From positions 1,869,501 through 1,933,500 of the forward strand of contig NZ_CP019562.1 of assembly GCF_001983955.1 (NCBI RefSeq): a stretch of DNA of 64,000 bases. The letters are read 5' to 3'. The notes under the pieces are model-generated. The model ran no database searches. It was not told where the DNA came from and was given only the letters and a program-made list of their open reading frames with translations. Made by a program: the position numbers and the translations under genes. Numbering within the stretch: position 1 is the stretch's first letter; each line of letters begins with the position of its first letter. The DNA comes from Streptococcus oralis (GTDB taxonomy: Bacteria > Bacillota > Bacilli > Lactobacillales > Streptococcaceae). Positions 1 to 8,724 of this stretch are shown in pieces.

Positions 1-1
1 T

Positions 2-241
2 TCAACTACAGGAATCGGTAAACTAAGTGATATGCGATTTAGTCGCACAGATCTTACCCCTTTTACCACTTTTAATGACGTTTTGGAGCACTTTAACAAG
101 TCTATTGTTACTTTGAAAAATTTTACCAGCGCAGATGCTCTAAAAATGGAACAAGCAGGACAGAATAAGATAGATGATGACGCGCATGAAGCAGGAGCTA
201 TCACAGCAGGAGCTATTGCATCAGGAGGGTTGCGACCATGA
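2..241 (+). CDS. Partial small T7SS partner protein (DUF3130 / TIGR04197-like)
   Basis: The frame is open from base 2, so the start lies upstream of the window; the first visible ATG is at 32. The visible 79 residues are helical, with an SFSRT-like stretch (RFSRTDLTPF) and a KMEQAGQNK helix typical of the small WXG100-like proteins encoded just before LXG toxins. In studied streptococcal systems such proteins pair with the LXG domain to target it to the T7SS. The stop overlaps the next ATG (ATGA, 238-241), indicating translational coupling with the DUF4176-like gene. Family assignment is from pattern recognition only. Confidence 0.65.
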   Translation, partial: STTGIGKLSDMRFSRTDLTPFTTFNDVLEHFNKSIVTLKNFTSADALKMEQAGQNKIDDDAHEAGAITAGAIASGGLRP

Positions 242-891
242 AGGAAGAACAAATGATTTTATTCGCCCGAGCCTTGTCTAGATGTAGCCTATCTGAAAAG
301 GAGCAGGAAGTATTGACAGCGGTAGCGATGACCCTATCAGGACATCCAGATGTTTTTCGGGCCTGTTATATAGCTTTTATGAATGACGAACCTAGCTATC
401 ATTATCATCCAATGATAGGGGCGCCGTTGGAGTTTTTCTATGAAAAAGAACTCGTGCGAATTCGGCGTCTCCAAGAAGAAGTCACTTTACCTCGTTCGCT
501 ATTTATCCAGTATGCTTCCTATGTGGATCTCTGCTTAAGTCGTATCTATCCTTTGGGTACTGTTGTGGAACTTGATCGTGAGCTTCTTCCGAAGGACTTG
601 GTTGAATCATTTGAAAGCGAGCAGATGGACTTTTTTGTAGTCATTTCGGGTCGTCGAGTTGATTTGGATAATGGTCATTATATGGACTACATCGGTCATG
701 GCTATCCATTTGGATTACGCTTTGACACTTCACCCTTGTTTTTAAGCAATCTCTTGATTAAGAGAGTAGTATCAGAAGGGTATTCGGATACCGTGGATGA
801 ACATTACTGCCAAGAAGCTCTGCGTAAGGACTATCTAGACGCAGGACTGATTTCCAGTGTTTACTCAGAGGAGGAAGTGAATGAAGATTGA
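238..891 (+). CDS. DUF4176-like protein of an LXG toxin cassette
   Basis: This is a 217-residue soluble protein with no signal peptide. The second half (about residues 105-185: YPLGTVVELDRELL, VVISGRR, MDYIGHGYPFG) looks like a DUF4176 domain, a family regularly found in T7SS effector operons and linked to chaperoning of the toxin. The N-terminal 100 residues are not recognised. It overlaps the upstream small protein by 4 bp and the LXG toxin start by 11 bp, so the three are made from one message. The chaperone role is inferred from the family and position. Confidence 0.65.
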   Translation: MKEEQMILFARALSRCSLSEKEQEVLTAVAMTLSGHPDVFRACYIAFMNDEPSYHYHPMIGAPLEFFYEKELVRIRRLQEEVTLPRSLFIQYASYVDLCLSRIYPLGTVVELDRELLPKDLVESFESEQMDFFVVISGRRVDLDNGHYMDYIGHGYPFGLRFDTSPLFLSNLLIKRVVSEGYSDTVDEHYCQEALRKDYLDAGLISSVYSEEEVNED

Positions 892-2617
892 TGTATCCGA
901 AGTTCGAGTTCAAAAAGAGTTGTTAGTTATTTCGGTAAATAGTATCAAGGAACAGCTATCTGTTTCGAGAAGCCGTCTATCAGAGGTCGTTTCAACCGAT
1001 AGTCTTAAAGGGGCAGTGAAGGATGCCATTAACCAGAAGGTGACCAACTATCAGATACCACTAGTTGATAACTATGTCAATGCCCTAGATAGCATTGTCA
1101 GTCGCTATGATGGACTTGTGAAGCTCTTTCAAGACACGGTGTCAGAGACCGACAACAGTGCCATTATTAAGACAGAATATCTAGAACGCATCAAGCAACG
1201 GATGAAAGATCCGATCGAGGGATTGAAGAGCAGTTCCAGTAAGACGAAAAATATCTATGCAGGGATAAGTGATATCCTAACGTTAACGAATCCTAGTTTG
1301 GATAGTGTGAACACGAGCTATAATCAAGCAGTCAAGAGTTTAGATGATACCATAAAGAACATGGAAGCTTTTAATAGTGTTCTTCTAAAAACAGATACCT
1401 TTGACCTTATCGATATGCAAAATAGTGAAATCGCAACACTATCAGGTTATGCCCCTCTTCCGTATGGGAACCCCGCATTGAGAAATTATTATAATCGAAC
1501 TCAGTTTAAAAACTCAGTTTCAGAGATTCACACAGCTATCCATAGCAACTCCAAAGCTGTGAAGTACCAAAATGCTCTTGCAAAACAGCTTGCCGAGTCT
1601 AAGTATAGTGGGACGGTGGCCGAAAATGAGAACTTAATAGATTCATTATTTAATGTTTATAAAAATGTCACAAAGAGTGATTTATATAAAAATAGTAAGG
1701 ACTATAAAAAACATTTAAAATCTATTTTGCCAGCTTTATATGCGTTGTATCGTTTTAGTCAAAATAAAAAAGGAGATACCATTGTTCTTAAAGAGACAAC
1801 AAAATTTGGAAAACTTCTAGATAATTATTTTGAAGTTACCAAGAAATTAAATGGTAGTCGTACTTATAAGGTAGTTCAATATAAAAACGGTGGTGTTCCA
1901 CAGACCTTCAAATCCATAATGAAAAAGCTAGGCTATACTAAATATAATGAAGAATTGAGTAAGGTTTTCAAATCTTTTACAGATACAACTCGATTTAGTA
2001 CCAAAGTGGCTAGTGTCGGAAAATCACTTGTGTCTACAACTGGAAGCCTATTGAAAGAAGAATTTATTAAAGAGATAACTTTCAAAGGCGCTGGTAAAGG
2101 CCTGTGGAGTTTAGGAAAGGCAGGCGCATCTGGAGGATTTAAAGGTTTAGTTAAGTCTGCTACAGATAGCTTTAAAAATTACAAAGAAGGTTTTAAATCC
2201 GCTACGAAGTTTGGTAAGTTTTTAAAAGGTGCTGCAGTTGTTGGTGTTGCTTTAGATGTGGTTGATACTTTCTCAAAAATCCACGATAATAAACAAGAGG
2301 CTAAACGTCAAGGTCTAAGAGGAAATGAAGTTAAGGCTAGTGTGGCAACAGGTTTTGTAATAGATGCGGCTAAGGCCGCAGGGACAACTGTTGCTGCAAC
2401 TGCCGCAGCGAGTGCTGGGGCTGCTTTAGCAGGTGTTGGGTTAGGTCTATTAGGTGTTGCAACAGCCCCTGCTTGGGTAACTGGAGCAGTAGCAATCGGA
2501 GCATCTGCTGCAGCGGTAGCTGGGCTGAACTGGCTTGATAAAAAGTTTAATGTCACTGATAACCTGAAAAAAGGTGCCAATAGCCTGATCAAAGGTATGA
2601 GAGGATGGTTTAAATGA
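881..2617 (+). CDS. LXG-domain T7SS toxin with Gly/Ala-rich membrane-inserting C-terminus
   Basis: The protein has 578 residues. Residues 1-200 are a long helical N-terminus starting MKIDVSEV, as in LXG domains that direct toxins to the type VII machinery. Residues 200-485 are a lysine-rich middle. Residues 486-550 are a continuous hydrophobic stretch with closely spaced Gly and Ala (e.g. ALAGVGLGLLG and AVAIGASAAA), ending in a short basic tail. This resembles glycine-zipper toxins of the TelE kind, which depolarise membranes. No nuclease, NADase or lipid II phosphatase motif is visible. The next gene encodes a membrane protein, as expected for immunity to a membrane-acting toxin. The toxin mechanism is inferred. 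Confidence 0.75.
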   Translation: MKIDVSEVRVQKELLVISVNSIKEQLSVSRSRLSEVVSTDSLKGAVKDAINQKVTNYQIPLVDNYVNALDSIVSRYDGLVKLFQDTVSETDNSAIIKTEYLERIKQRMKDPIEGLKSSSSKTKNIYAGISDILTLTNPSLDSVNTSYNQAVKSLDDTIKNMEAFNSVLLKTDTFDLIDMQNSEIATLSGYAPLPYGNPALRNYYNRTQFKNSVSEIHTAIHSNSKAVKYQNALAKQLAESKYSGTVAENENLIDSLFNVYKNVTKSDLYKNSKDYKKHLKSILPALYALYRFSQNKKGDTIVLKETTKFGKLLDNYFEVTKKLNGSRTYKVVQYKNGGVPQTFKSIMKKLGYTKYNEELSKVFKSFTDTTRFSTKVASVGKSLVSTTGSLLKEEFIKEITFKGAGKGLWSLGKAGASGGFKGLVKSATDSFKNYKEGFKSATKFGKFLKGAAVVGVALDVVDTFSKIHDNKQEAKRQGLRGNEVKASVATGFVIDAAKAAGTTVAATAAASAGAALAGVGLGLLGVATAPAWVTGAVAIGASAAAVAGLNWLDKKFNVTDNLKKGANSLIKGMRGWFK

Positions 2618-3339
2618 TACTGGAACGAATTAAAAAAACTTTTGAATTTCAACGAAGCAAAATAAAAGGCCCTGTTCCACTTTGGGGAGTATTAAATGGG
2701 ATTTTTATTTTGTATCCTATAGCCTTTTTTATGTTTATGGCAGGAGGGTTAGAGGTTCTAAAAAATGAGGACTTATATCAAGGGCTGCTTATTGCAGGGA
2801 TTGTTGTCTGGATTTTAAATCTTGTTTTTCTTCTGGATCTTAAGAGAGGAATTTTAACCAGTTTTGGAACCTATCTCATGTATCTGACTGGTCATGTTTA
2901 TACCATTATTGGATTTAGTAGTTTGAGTGGGGACCATAACTTTATTGTTCTAAAGTTATCTCTCCCCCTTATCTATGCCATTATAATTATTATCGTCATG
3001 AGCTGTTTGGTTGACTTGGACTCTGAAGAAATTATTTCGGAGAAGGCTGGGAAAATTATGCTTAACTATGTGATGGGGCCACCTTTAATTTTAAGCACTT
3101 GCTTTATTTTAGTGGGAGTGTTTGGTTATGATTTTTTAATGAGCTGGGGAGTATCTTTACTCTTAATGATTTTTGGACAATTTCTGTATGCATCTTGGTT
3201 TGTGATTATCTACGCCTACCAACATCGTCATGATATTGAGGAAACAAGACCAATCAAGCATATAGAAGTGTCTTCGGATTTGATTCAAAATAAAGAATTT
3301 GATAAAAATAGATTTAAAAAGGAAACGAAACATGATTAA
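2614..3339 (+). CDS. Six-TM membrane protein, presumed immunity protein for the LXG toxin
   Basis: The 241-residue protein has about six hydrophobic segments (near residues 21-45, 53-72, 80-100, 108-130, 145-170, 174-200) and a charged C-terminal tail. It starts inside the toxin stop (ATGA, 2614-2617), the usual arrangement for toxin-immunity pairs. A membrane location suits a toxin that acts on the membrane. I recognise no other family. The immunity role is inferred from position and topology only. Confidence 0.65.
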   Translation: MILERIKKTFEFQRSKIKGPVPLWGVLNGIFILYPIAFFMFMAGGLEVLKNEDLYQGLLIAGIVVWILNLVFLLDLKRGILTSFGTYLMYLTGHVYTIIGFSSLSGDHNFIVLKLSLPLIYAIIIIIVMSCLVDLDSEEIISEKAGKIMLNYVMGPPLILSTCFILVGVFGYDFLMSWGVSLLLMIFGQFLYASWFVIIYAYQHRHDIEETRPIKHIEVSSDLIQNKEFDKNRFKKETKHD

Positions 3340-3760
3340 AGAAATCCAAATTCATATGGAACATTTGATGACAGACCAGGTCCAGATTCAAGCGGACGAA
3401 CTATTGGAGTTGTTTGTCCACACAGAACTCTTACCCTATACCAATGGCATCTATAAAGATGGTCCGACCATTTTTGAAATGACTCCAACTCAATTTGACG
3501 AAGAAGAACAGGATGTTACCCTTTATATACCTGTCATTTCAGAAACAAACTCAACGAGCCAACTAAGGTACCAAGCTAGTTTAAATATTGAGGGTATCAG
3601 TAAACGTGTGCCATTTGAGGATGGCTTGGACCAGTCCATCTACGAGATGAAGGATTACATCAGAGAGCACGGTTGGAAGTTGCAAGACAAGTTGTATCTG
3701 GTCTTGATTCCAGTTTATGATGATTTGTTTGTAGATTTGATTATCCCAGTGGAGAAGTAA
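3332..3760 (+). CDS. DUF5085-like protein (first copy)
   Basis: This is a 142-residue soluble protein. The chosen ATG at 3332 follows a GGAAA ribosome site at 3321 and overlaps the end of the membrane protein by 8 bp; an in-frame ATG at 3299 lacks a site. The pattern 'beta strand - YIPVISET - GLDQSIYEMKDYIREHGW - LVLIPVYDDLFVDLIIPV' is shared with the next gene and fits the DUF5085 proteins that accompany T7SS effectors. Function is unknown; accessory or second immunity roles are possible. Confidence 0.6.
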   Translation: MIKEIQIHMEHLMTDQVQIQADELLELFVHTELLPYTNGIYKDGPTIFEMTPTQFDEEEQDVTLYIPVISETNSTSQLRYQASLNIEGISKRVPFEDGLDQSIYEMKDYIREHGWKLQDKLYLVLIPVYDDLFVDLIIPVEK

Positions 3761-3761
3761 A

Positions 3762-4238
3762 ATGGCAGAAATTACATATGGTATGAATCAATCATTAATG
3801 ATGAGTAATGTCTTAAGTATCGATTACAACATTACTGGTGATGAAATTGCAGTAGCCTTTCAAGATATGGTTCAAACAGCCGTAGCGGCTGGGTATACGC
3901 CAAAAAGCAATCCATTTTACTCATGTCCTCATATCGGAGAGTTGGATGATGGTACATACAATATCACAGTCTATCTTCCCGTTCATGAGGATTATCTAGG
4001 AGAGAATGAATTGCTTGAAGGGACAGCTTATAATAGTTATTTTTTAGTTCCGCAAATGGTAGGAGCTAGAGTTACTGGGGAGGAAGCAGTCAACTTTGAT
4101 AAGGCTATATACGGCTTAACCAATTTATTGATCGACAATGACTTAGAAGAATCTACACCCGTATTTTATATTTCAAGTAAGATAAATGATGTTTTGTATA
4201 CAGATATCATGGTAGGGGTTCGAGATAAAATGAATTGA
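3762..4238 (+). CDS. DUF5085-like protein (second copy)
   Basis: This 158-residue soluble protein is a diverged relative of the preceding gene: it shares the order of a YLPVHED strand, an acidic helix with a LTNLLIDNDLEES segment, and a final VLYTDIMVGV strand. It starts 1 bp after the preceding stop, so it is co-translated. It is the last gene of the LXG cassette and is followed by a terminator-like hairpin at 4320. Function is unknown. Confidence 0.6.
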   Translation: MAEITYGMNQSLMMSNVLSIDYNITGDEIAVAFQDMVQTAVAAGYTPKSNPFYSCPHIGELDDGTYNITVYLPVHEDYLGENELLEGTAYNSYFLVPQMVGARVTGEEAVNFDKAIYGLTNLLIDNDLEESTPVFYISSKINDVLYTDIMVGVRDKMN

Positions 4239-4319
4239 GGATAATAGAAAACTTAAGGAAATAAAGAGACTTAAAACTACTCATGTTCGTTTCCTTGTAG
4301 AACTTATAAATGACATACA

Positions 4320-4348
4320 AATCCTAGGATTTCATTCTAGGATTTTCT
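4320..4348 (+). terminator. Terminator after the LXG cassette
   Basis: An 8-bp perfect stem (AATCCTAG / CTAGGATT) with a 9-nt loop is followed by TTTTC. It sits 80 bp after the last DUF5085-like gene and separates the cassette from esaA. Confidence 0.65.
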
Positions 4349-4453
4349 ATATGGTGAGAAAATGAAACACCTAAAATTTAGTATATAGGTAGGTGCATAA
4401 GCAAGTTACGAATTGGTAAGTTTTATTAATAGAATAAAGATTATAAGCACTCC

Positions 4454-4482
4454 TTGCCTGACTCTAGTATTCGTGGTATAAT
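4454..4482 (+). promoter_or_regulatory. esaA promoter
   Basis: A TTGCCT -35 (4454-4459), a 17-bp spacer and an extended -10 (TGG-TATAAT, -10 at 4477-4482) lie 26 bp before the esaA ATG. This gives esaA transcription independent of the toxin cassette. Confidence 0.75.
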
Positions 4483-4508
4483 AAAGAGATAAATGAGAGA
4501 GGTTAGCT

Positions 4509-7196
4509 ATGAAAAAAATAATTATAGGTAGTAGTGTTTTTGTAACTTTGTTGGTTGGTTCAGGAGCAACATTTATTTATTTAAAGAATCAAGAGATTTC
4601 TGTAACAAATAAGGTTAACGATCGTAAATTGAATATTGCTCTGGTAAATGAAGATGCTGGAGGCGTATTAAATGGCAACGCCTATAATCTAGGAAATGAT
4701 TTCACAAATTTATTATCAAAAGAGAATACAAATCAATGGACTGTCATGACTCGTAATGTTGCTGAAAATCGATTTGAAAATGGGTCGGTTGATGTAATTG
4801 TTTATATCGAACAACAGTTTTCAGAAAAAATAGCTCAACTGGAAAGTTTTAATCCTGATAGAGCAAAGATAACATATAAAACGAAATCAAATTTAGATCC
4901 AGTTAAATCTAAGAATGTTGAGTTACGAGTAGGCGAGTACCTCAATACTATTAACCAAAATGTTATAAAAATGTATTTTTCAAGTGTTATCAACAATCTA
5001 GATGATGCTAAAAGAAATGTTGATAATATTGTAAATGAACAGTCTGGGACGCATTCAAAAATTTCTCAATATATCTATGGTCCGTCAAACGAAGCAAGTC
5101 AGTCTATGTTAAGCACTTTGGAATTTGCTTCAAATCTACAGAAAACGAATTCGTCTTATGAAGATTCTCAGAAGGCTTTTTCTGATTCTGTTGCTAGCCT
5201 TTTAAATAATACAGGAATCGGATTAGAAAAACAACTTACGGAAGTTAAAACTTATTTTGATGCTCAGAAGGAAATATTTGAAAAGAATGTCTTAACAACC
5301 AATAGCACCTTGAAAGAACAGCATGAAGAAAATTCTAAAATTATAGATGGTTTAAATAATTCGGTGCTTAAATCATTGTATCAATTTGGAAATAGTACAG
5401 ATAAGGAAAAATCTGAACAAGCTAAACTAGAAGATTTAGTAGTTGATTATCATAAGGTTATTGTTGATTATCAAGGTAAAATAAAAGATAGAAAATCTGA
5501 ATTTGGACATCTTAAAAAAGAATTAGAAGAAGAGAAAAAGAAAATATCACTCTTTTACTTTGGTAAAGAAGATGTTGATTTAAAATCGGACCTTACTTCG
5601 GATGCTAAAGCAACACTTGTAGATCAGATTAATAAAAGTTTGATTACTGAAAATCATTTGCCTGAAACTTATCAAAATTTGATTCGTTCAAATCTAACAG
5701 ATATTAGTATTGAATCAACTGATTACCAAACTTTATTTAGTAAATTGGAGAAACTCAATGTCCTAACAGCTGATCAAGTCAAAGAATATAATGAAAAAAT
5801 AGATTTACTTAAGAATTATACTAAATTTGATAAGAAGGCCACCTCTATAAGTGGATTACCTATTTTTGAATTTTTATCGATTGAAAATGATAAGCTCGAT
5901 AAAGTAACAGAAACTATGGAATTGACAGTTAAATTACCCCAGGCTGAGTCTGAAACTGTCGAAGCTTCTGTGACAAAACCATCCAGTAGTTTGCCTGAAT
6001 CATCAACGGTAGTTGAGGGTGGCGGAGATTCTAGCAGTTCTAAAGGGACAAAATATTTATCTCCTAAAGCTAAAATTTATGTTACAGGAAATGCTACTTT
6101 AGTTGGAGGAGAGCAAACTATAACAGATGATAAGCTTTATACTATGACGGTTGAATATACTTTAGAACCACATTATGGGAAAAATGAAATTTCATTTGAA
6201 GTACACATTGGTGAAACTACAATTCCTGTCAAGAAAACTATTTATCGTAGCGATAAAGAAGAGTCAGATGTTTTAGTGAAAAAAGATTTAAAACATATTC
6301 TTGATAAATTAAGCAAAATCGATCGTTCAACTGGTATGATTCAAGCAATTTATGGAAGTCCAAGTAGCTCCTCTATTAATTTTTCTGCCTTATCACCAGA
6401 TTCTGTTTACAATATGTATGGTAATATCAGTCGTGATGATATAGCGACTCAGTTGTCAGAAGATCAAGTTGCTAAGTTTAAAGAGTCAGGTATAGATTTG
6501 TTGGAACAAATTCAAAACTCTTTGAAGTCATTAGAAAAATCAAGTAACACATTGCCTGAATTGGCTGAAGCTGAGTTACCAAATGATTATTTCAAAAATC
6601 AAATTACAAACTTAGCTAATTGGTATAATAATTCGATTAAGACCTTATCAACCGAGTACGATAAGTGGAAGGAAACGAAAGCAAAACAATTGGAAGTGAC
6701 GGGTACAGCTTCAAATGCTAATAGCGGAACATTAATAAATGATAGTGAGTCATCAAATCGCTTATATAGATCAATTGAATCATTAGTGTCTACAACTTCT
6801 ACTGGATCAAAAGAAACTAGTCAAAATCATGAAGCGGTTGGAACTATGAAGGATCAGTTTACTCAATTTGTTGATCAAGTTCAGACTATTAAAGGTAATG
6901 TTGATAAGACTATTTCAACTACGAATGATTTGATATCTAATGAAGCAGAAGTTATTCAAGGGAATAGAGACTACGCAGAGTCCTTTAAAACTGTTATGAA
7001 GAATATTCGTGATGGTGGAACGACCAATCAAAATGTGATGAATTTTTTATCTAATCCAATTGAAACTAAAAAAGAAACATATGAAGCGCCAATTTCAGTG
7101 GATAATAACAGAGTATGGGTTATTTTAGCGATTATTTTATCAGCAATTTCATCAGCAGGAATCACATATTGGTTGACAAAAGAAAAAGGCAAATAA
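4509..7196 (+). CDS. esaA: Type VII secretion membrane protein EsaA
   Basis: The 895-residue protein has one N-terminal TM (residues 5-25), a sequence INIALVNEDAGG-like segment (LNIALVNEDAGG) typical of the YhgE/Pip/EsaA family, a long helical extracellular domain with a Ser-rich linker around 490-515, and one C-terminal TM (about 868-888) ending LTKEKGK. EsaA spans the wall and is a core T7SSb component; S. aureus EsaA carries several C-terminal TMs, whereas here there is one, so this is either a short streptococcal form or a shortened gene. The natural stop lies 22 bp before the IS debris begins. No essA, essB, essC or esxA is in the window. Confidence 0.85.
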   Translation: MKKIIIGSSVFVTLLVGSGATFIYLKNQEISVTNKVNDRKLNIALVNEDAGGVLNGNAYNLGNDFTNLLSKENTNQWTVMTRNVAENRFENGSVDVIVYIEQQFSEKIAQLESFNPDRAKITYKTKSNLDPVKSKNVELRVGEYLNTINQNVIKMYFSSVINNLDDAKRNVDNIVNEQSGTHSKISQYIYGPSNEASQSMLSTLEFASNLQKTNSSYEDSQKAFSDSVASLLNNTGIGLEKQLTEVKTYFDAQKEIFEKNVLTTNSTLKEQHEENSKIIDGLNNSVLKSLYQFGNSTDKEKSEQAKLEDLVVDYHKVIVDYQGKIKDRKSEFGHLKKELEEEKKKISLFYFGKEDVDLKSDLTSDAKATLVDQINKSLITENHLPETYQNLIRSNLTDISIESTDYQTLFSKLEKLNVLTADQVKEYNEKIDLLKNYTKFDKKATSISGLPIFEFLSIENDKLDKVTETMELTVKLPQAESETVEASVTKPSSSLPESSTVVEGGGDSSSSKGTKYLSPKAKIYVTGNATLVGGEQTITDDKLYTMTVEYTLEPHYGKNEISFEVHIGETTIPVKKTIYRSDKEESDVLVKKDLKHILDKLSKIDRSTGMIQAIYGSPSSSSINFSALSPDSVYNMYGNISRDDIATQLSEDQVAKFKESGIDLLEQIQNSLKSLEKSSNTLPELAEAELPNDYFKNQITNLANWYNNSIKTLSTEYDKWKETKAKQLEVTGTASNANSGTLINDSESSNRLYRSIESLVSTTSTGSKETSQNHEAVGTMKDQFTQFVDQVQTIKGNVDKTISTTNDLISNEAEVIQGNRDYAESFKTVMKNIRDGGTTNQNVMNFLSNPIETKKETYEAPISVDNNRVWVILAIILSAISSAGITYWLTKEKGK

Positions 7197-7217
7197 TGTA
7201 GATAATAACTCTCAAAA

Positions 7218-7298
7218 TGTACTGACCCCAAAAAGTTAGACAATTAATTTATCCAAAGGATTTAGTTCTGTATTGCACAGGGCTAAGTCCTTTTAGTT
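7218..7298 (-). mobile_element. 3' end remnant of an IS3-family (IS150-group) element
   Basis: The outer end reads TGTACTGACCCC then AAAAAGTTAGACA, the typical IS3/IS150-group terminal sequence. Read on the minus strand, the adjacent bases encode GLSPVQYRTKSFG and a stop, the usual C-terminus of an IS150-type OrfB transposase. Only about 80 bp remain, because the remnant is cut off at the telA stop and further split by the ISL3 insertion. A weak hairpin (7256-7294) in it may act as a terminator. Confidence 0.75.
7291..7298. repeat. 8-bp target duplication, left copy
   Basis: TTTTAGTT immediately left of the ISL3 end is repeated exactly at 8725-8732 immediately right of the other end. ISL3-family elements make 8-bp duplications. 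Confidence 0.85.
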
Positions 7299-7332
7299 GG
7301 CTCTTTGTCAACTGTAGTGGGTTGAAGAAAAG

Positions 7333-8600
7333 CTAAGATCTAGAAAGGACACATTTCGTCCTTTCTTTTTTGATGTTCAGAGCGATAAAAATCCGTTTTT
7401 TGAAGTTTTCGAAGTTCCGAAAACCAAAGGCATTACGCTTGATAAGTTTAATGAGATTATTAGTCGCTTCCAATTTGGCGTTAGAATAGGGTAGTTGAAG
7501 GGCGTTGACGATTTTCTCTTTGTCCTTTAGAAAGGTTTTAAAGATAGTCTGAAAAAGGAGATGAACCTGCTTTAGATTGTCCTCAATGAGTCCAAAGAAT
7601 TTCTCCGGTTCCTTATTCTGAAAGTGAAAAAGCAAGAGCTGATAGAGATTATAGTGGTGTTTCAAGTCTTCTGAATAGCTCAACAGCTTGTCTAGTATTT
7701 CTTTATTGGTCAAGTGCAGACGAAAAGTAGGGCGATAAAATCTCTTATCACTGAGTCTACGACTATCCTGTTGGATGAGTTTCCAGTATCGCTTGATAGC
7801 CTTATATTCATGGGATTTTCGTTCAAATTGATTCATTATTTGGATACAGACACGACTCATAGCACGGCTTAGATGTTGTACAATGTGAAAGCGATCAAGA
7901 ACGATTTTAGCACACGGGAGTGAAACAGTCTGGGGGACTGTTTCAGCCTGAGCCTAGAAATTTGAACGCGAAGCTGTTTAGCCAAGTCATAATAAGGACT
8001 AAACATATCCATAGTAATAATTTTCACCTGACATCGAACGGCTCTATCGTAGCGAAGATAGTGATTTCGGATGACAGCTTGTGTTCTTCCCTCAAGAACA
8101 GCGATGATACTGAGATTATCAAAATCTTGCGCAATGAAACTCATCTTTCCCTTGGTGAAGGCGTACACATCCCAAGACATAATCTCAGGAAGATGAGAAA
8201 AATCAAGTTTAAAGTGAAAGTCATTGAACTTGCGAATAACCTTTGAAGTTGAAATAGACAGCTGATGAGCAATCTTTTGGTTGATGATACGAGGGATTTG
8301 GTGATTTTTATTGACGAGGGAAGTCTCAGCGACAGCCATTTTTGAGCCATTGATAGCACTTAAACGGCGTTTTTTAAGGAGAATTCTAGTAGGCATACCA
8401 GTCGTTTCAATGTAAGGGACCTTAGTCGGTTTTTGAAAGTCCTATTTCCTCATCAGACTTCCGCAATCAGGACAAGATGGGGCACTGTAGTCCAGTTTAG
8501 CAATGATTTCTTTGTGGGTATCCCTATTAACGATATCTATAATTTGGATATTAGGGTCTTTAATATCGAGTAGTTTTGTAATATAATGTAGTTGTTCCAT
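7333..8600 (-). pseudogene. ISL3-family transposase, disrupted
   Basis: Translation starts at 8600 with MEQLHYITKLL and a zinc-ribbon motif CPDCG, then meets an in-frame TAG after LMRK (near 8443). The next piece runs 8396-7869 and holds the DDE-type core (MSWDVYAFTKG, IITMDMFSPYYDLAKQL). It is interrupted by a roughly 55-bp hairpin-bearing insertion (7917-7970), which shifts the frame. The last piece (about 7900-7333) contains IVLDRFHIVQH and the C-terminus KKERTKCVLSRS. At least two independent lesions make it non-functional. Confidence 0.88.
7917..7970. repeat. Hairpin repeat, copy A (inside the ISL3 transposase)
   Basis: It reads GGAGTG, a 9-bp perfect stem (7922-7930 with 7936-7944), loop TGGGG, then AGCCTGAG and an A/T-rich tail. 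The same loop and flanks, with a different but still perfectly paired stem, occur at 60254-60308. It sits where the transposase should read from LAKQL directly to AKIVLDRF, so it looks like an insertion. Confidence 0.7.
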
Positions 8601-8724
8601 ATGAATCTTTCTAATGAGTTGTTTGCTTGCTTTTCATTATAGATCTTATGGGACTTTTTTTCTACAACAAAATAGGCTCCATAATATTCATAGGGGATTT
8701 ACCCACTACAAATATTATAGAGCC

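Larger units (their letters stand above)
7299..8724 (-). mobile_element. ISL3-family insertion sequence (IS1167-like), inactive
   Basis: The element is 1426 bp, bounded by inverted ends GGCTCTTTGTCAACTGTAG (left) and, reversed, GGCTCTATAATATTTGTAG (right), both followed by TGGGT. The length, ends and 8-bp target duplication agree with ISL3 elements such as IS1167. The right end also contains an internal inverted repeat (8675-8688 against 8711-8724, 13 of 14 paired). The single transposase gene is broken (see the pseudogene). Confidence 0.88.

Noticed and set aside
2308..2652. 114-codon minus-strand frame opposite the LXG toxin C-terminus
   Set aside because: Its low-complexity Ala/Pro content mirrors the Gly/Ala-rich toxin segment on the other strand, and no ribosome site precedes it.
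7194..7240. Idea that the IS3 remnant cut esaA and created its stop
   Set aside because: The esaA TAA ends at 7196, before the IS3 end sequence begins at 7218, so the stop was not supplied by the IS end.
7920..8246. 108-codon plus-strand frame inside the ISL3 element
   Set aside because: It is antisense to the broken transposase and begins in the hairpin insertion; no promoter or ribosome site is visible.
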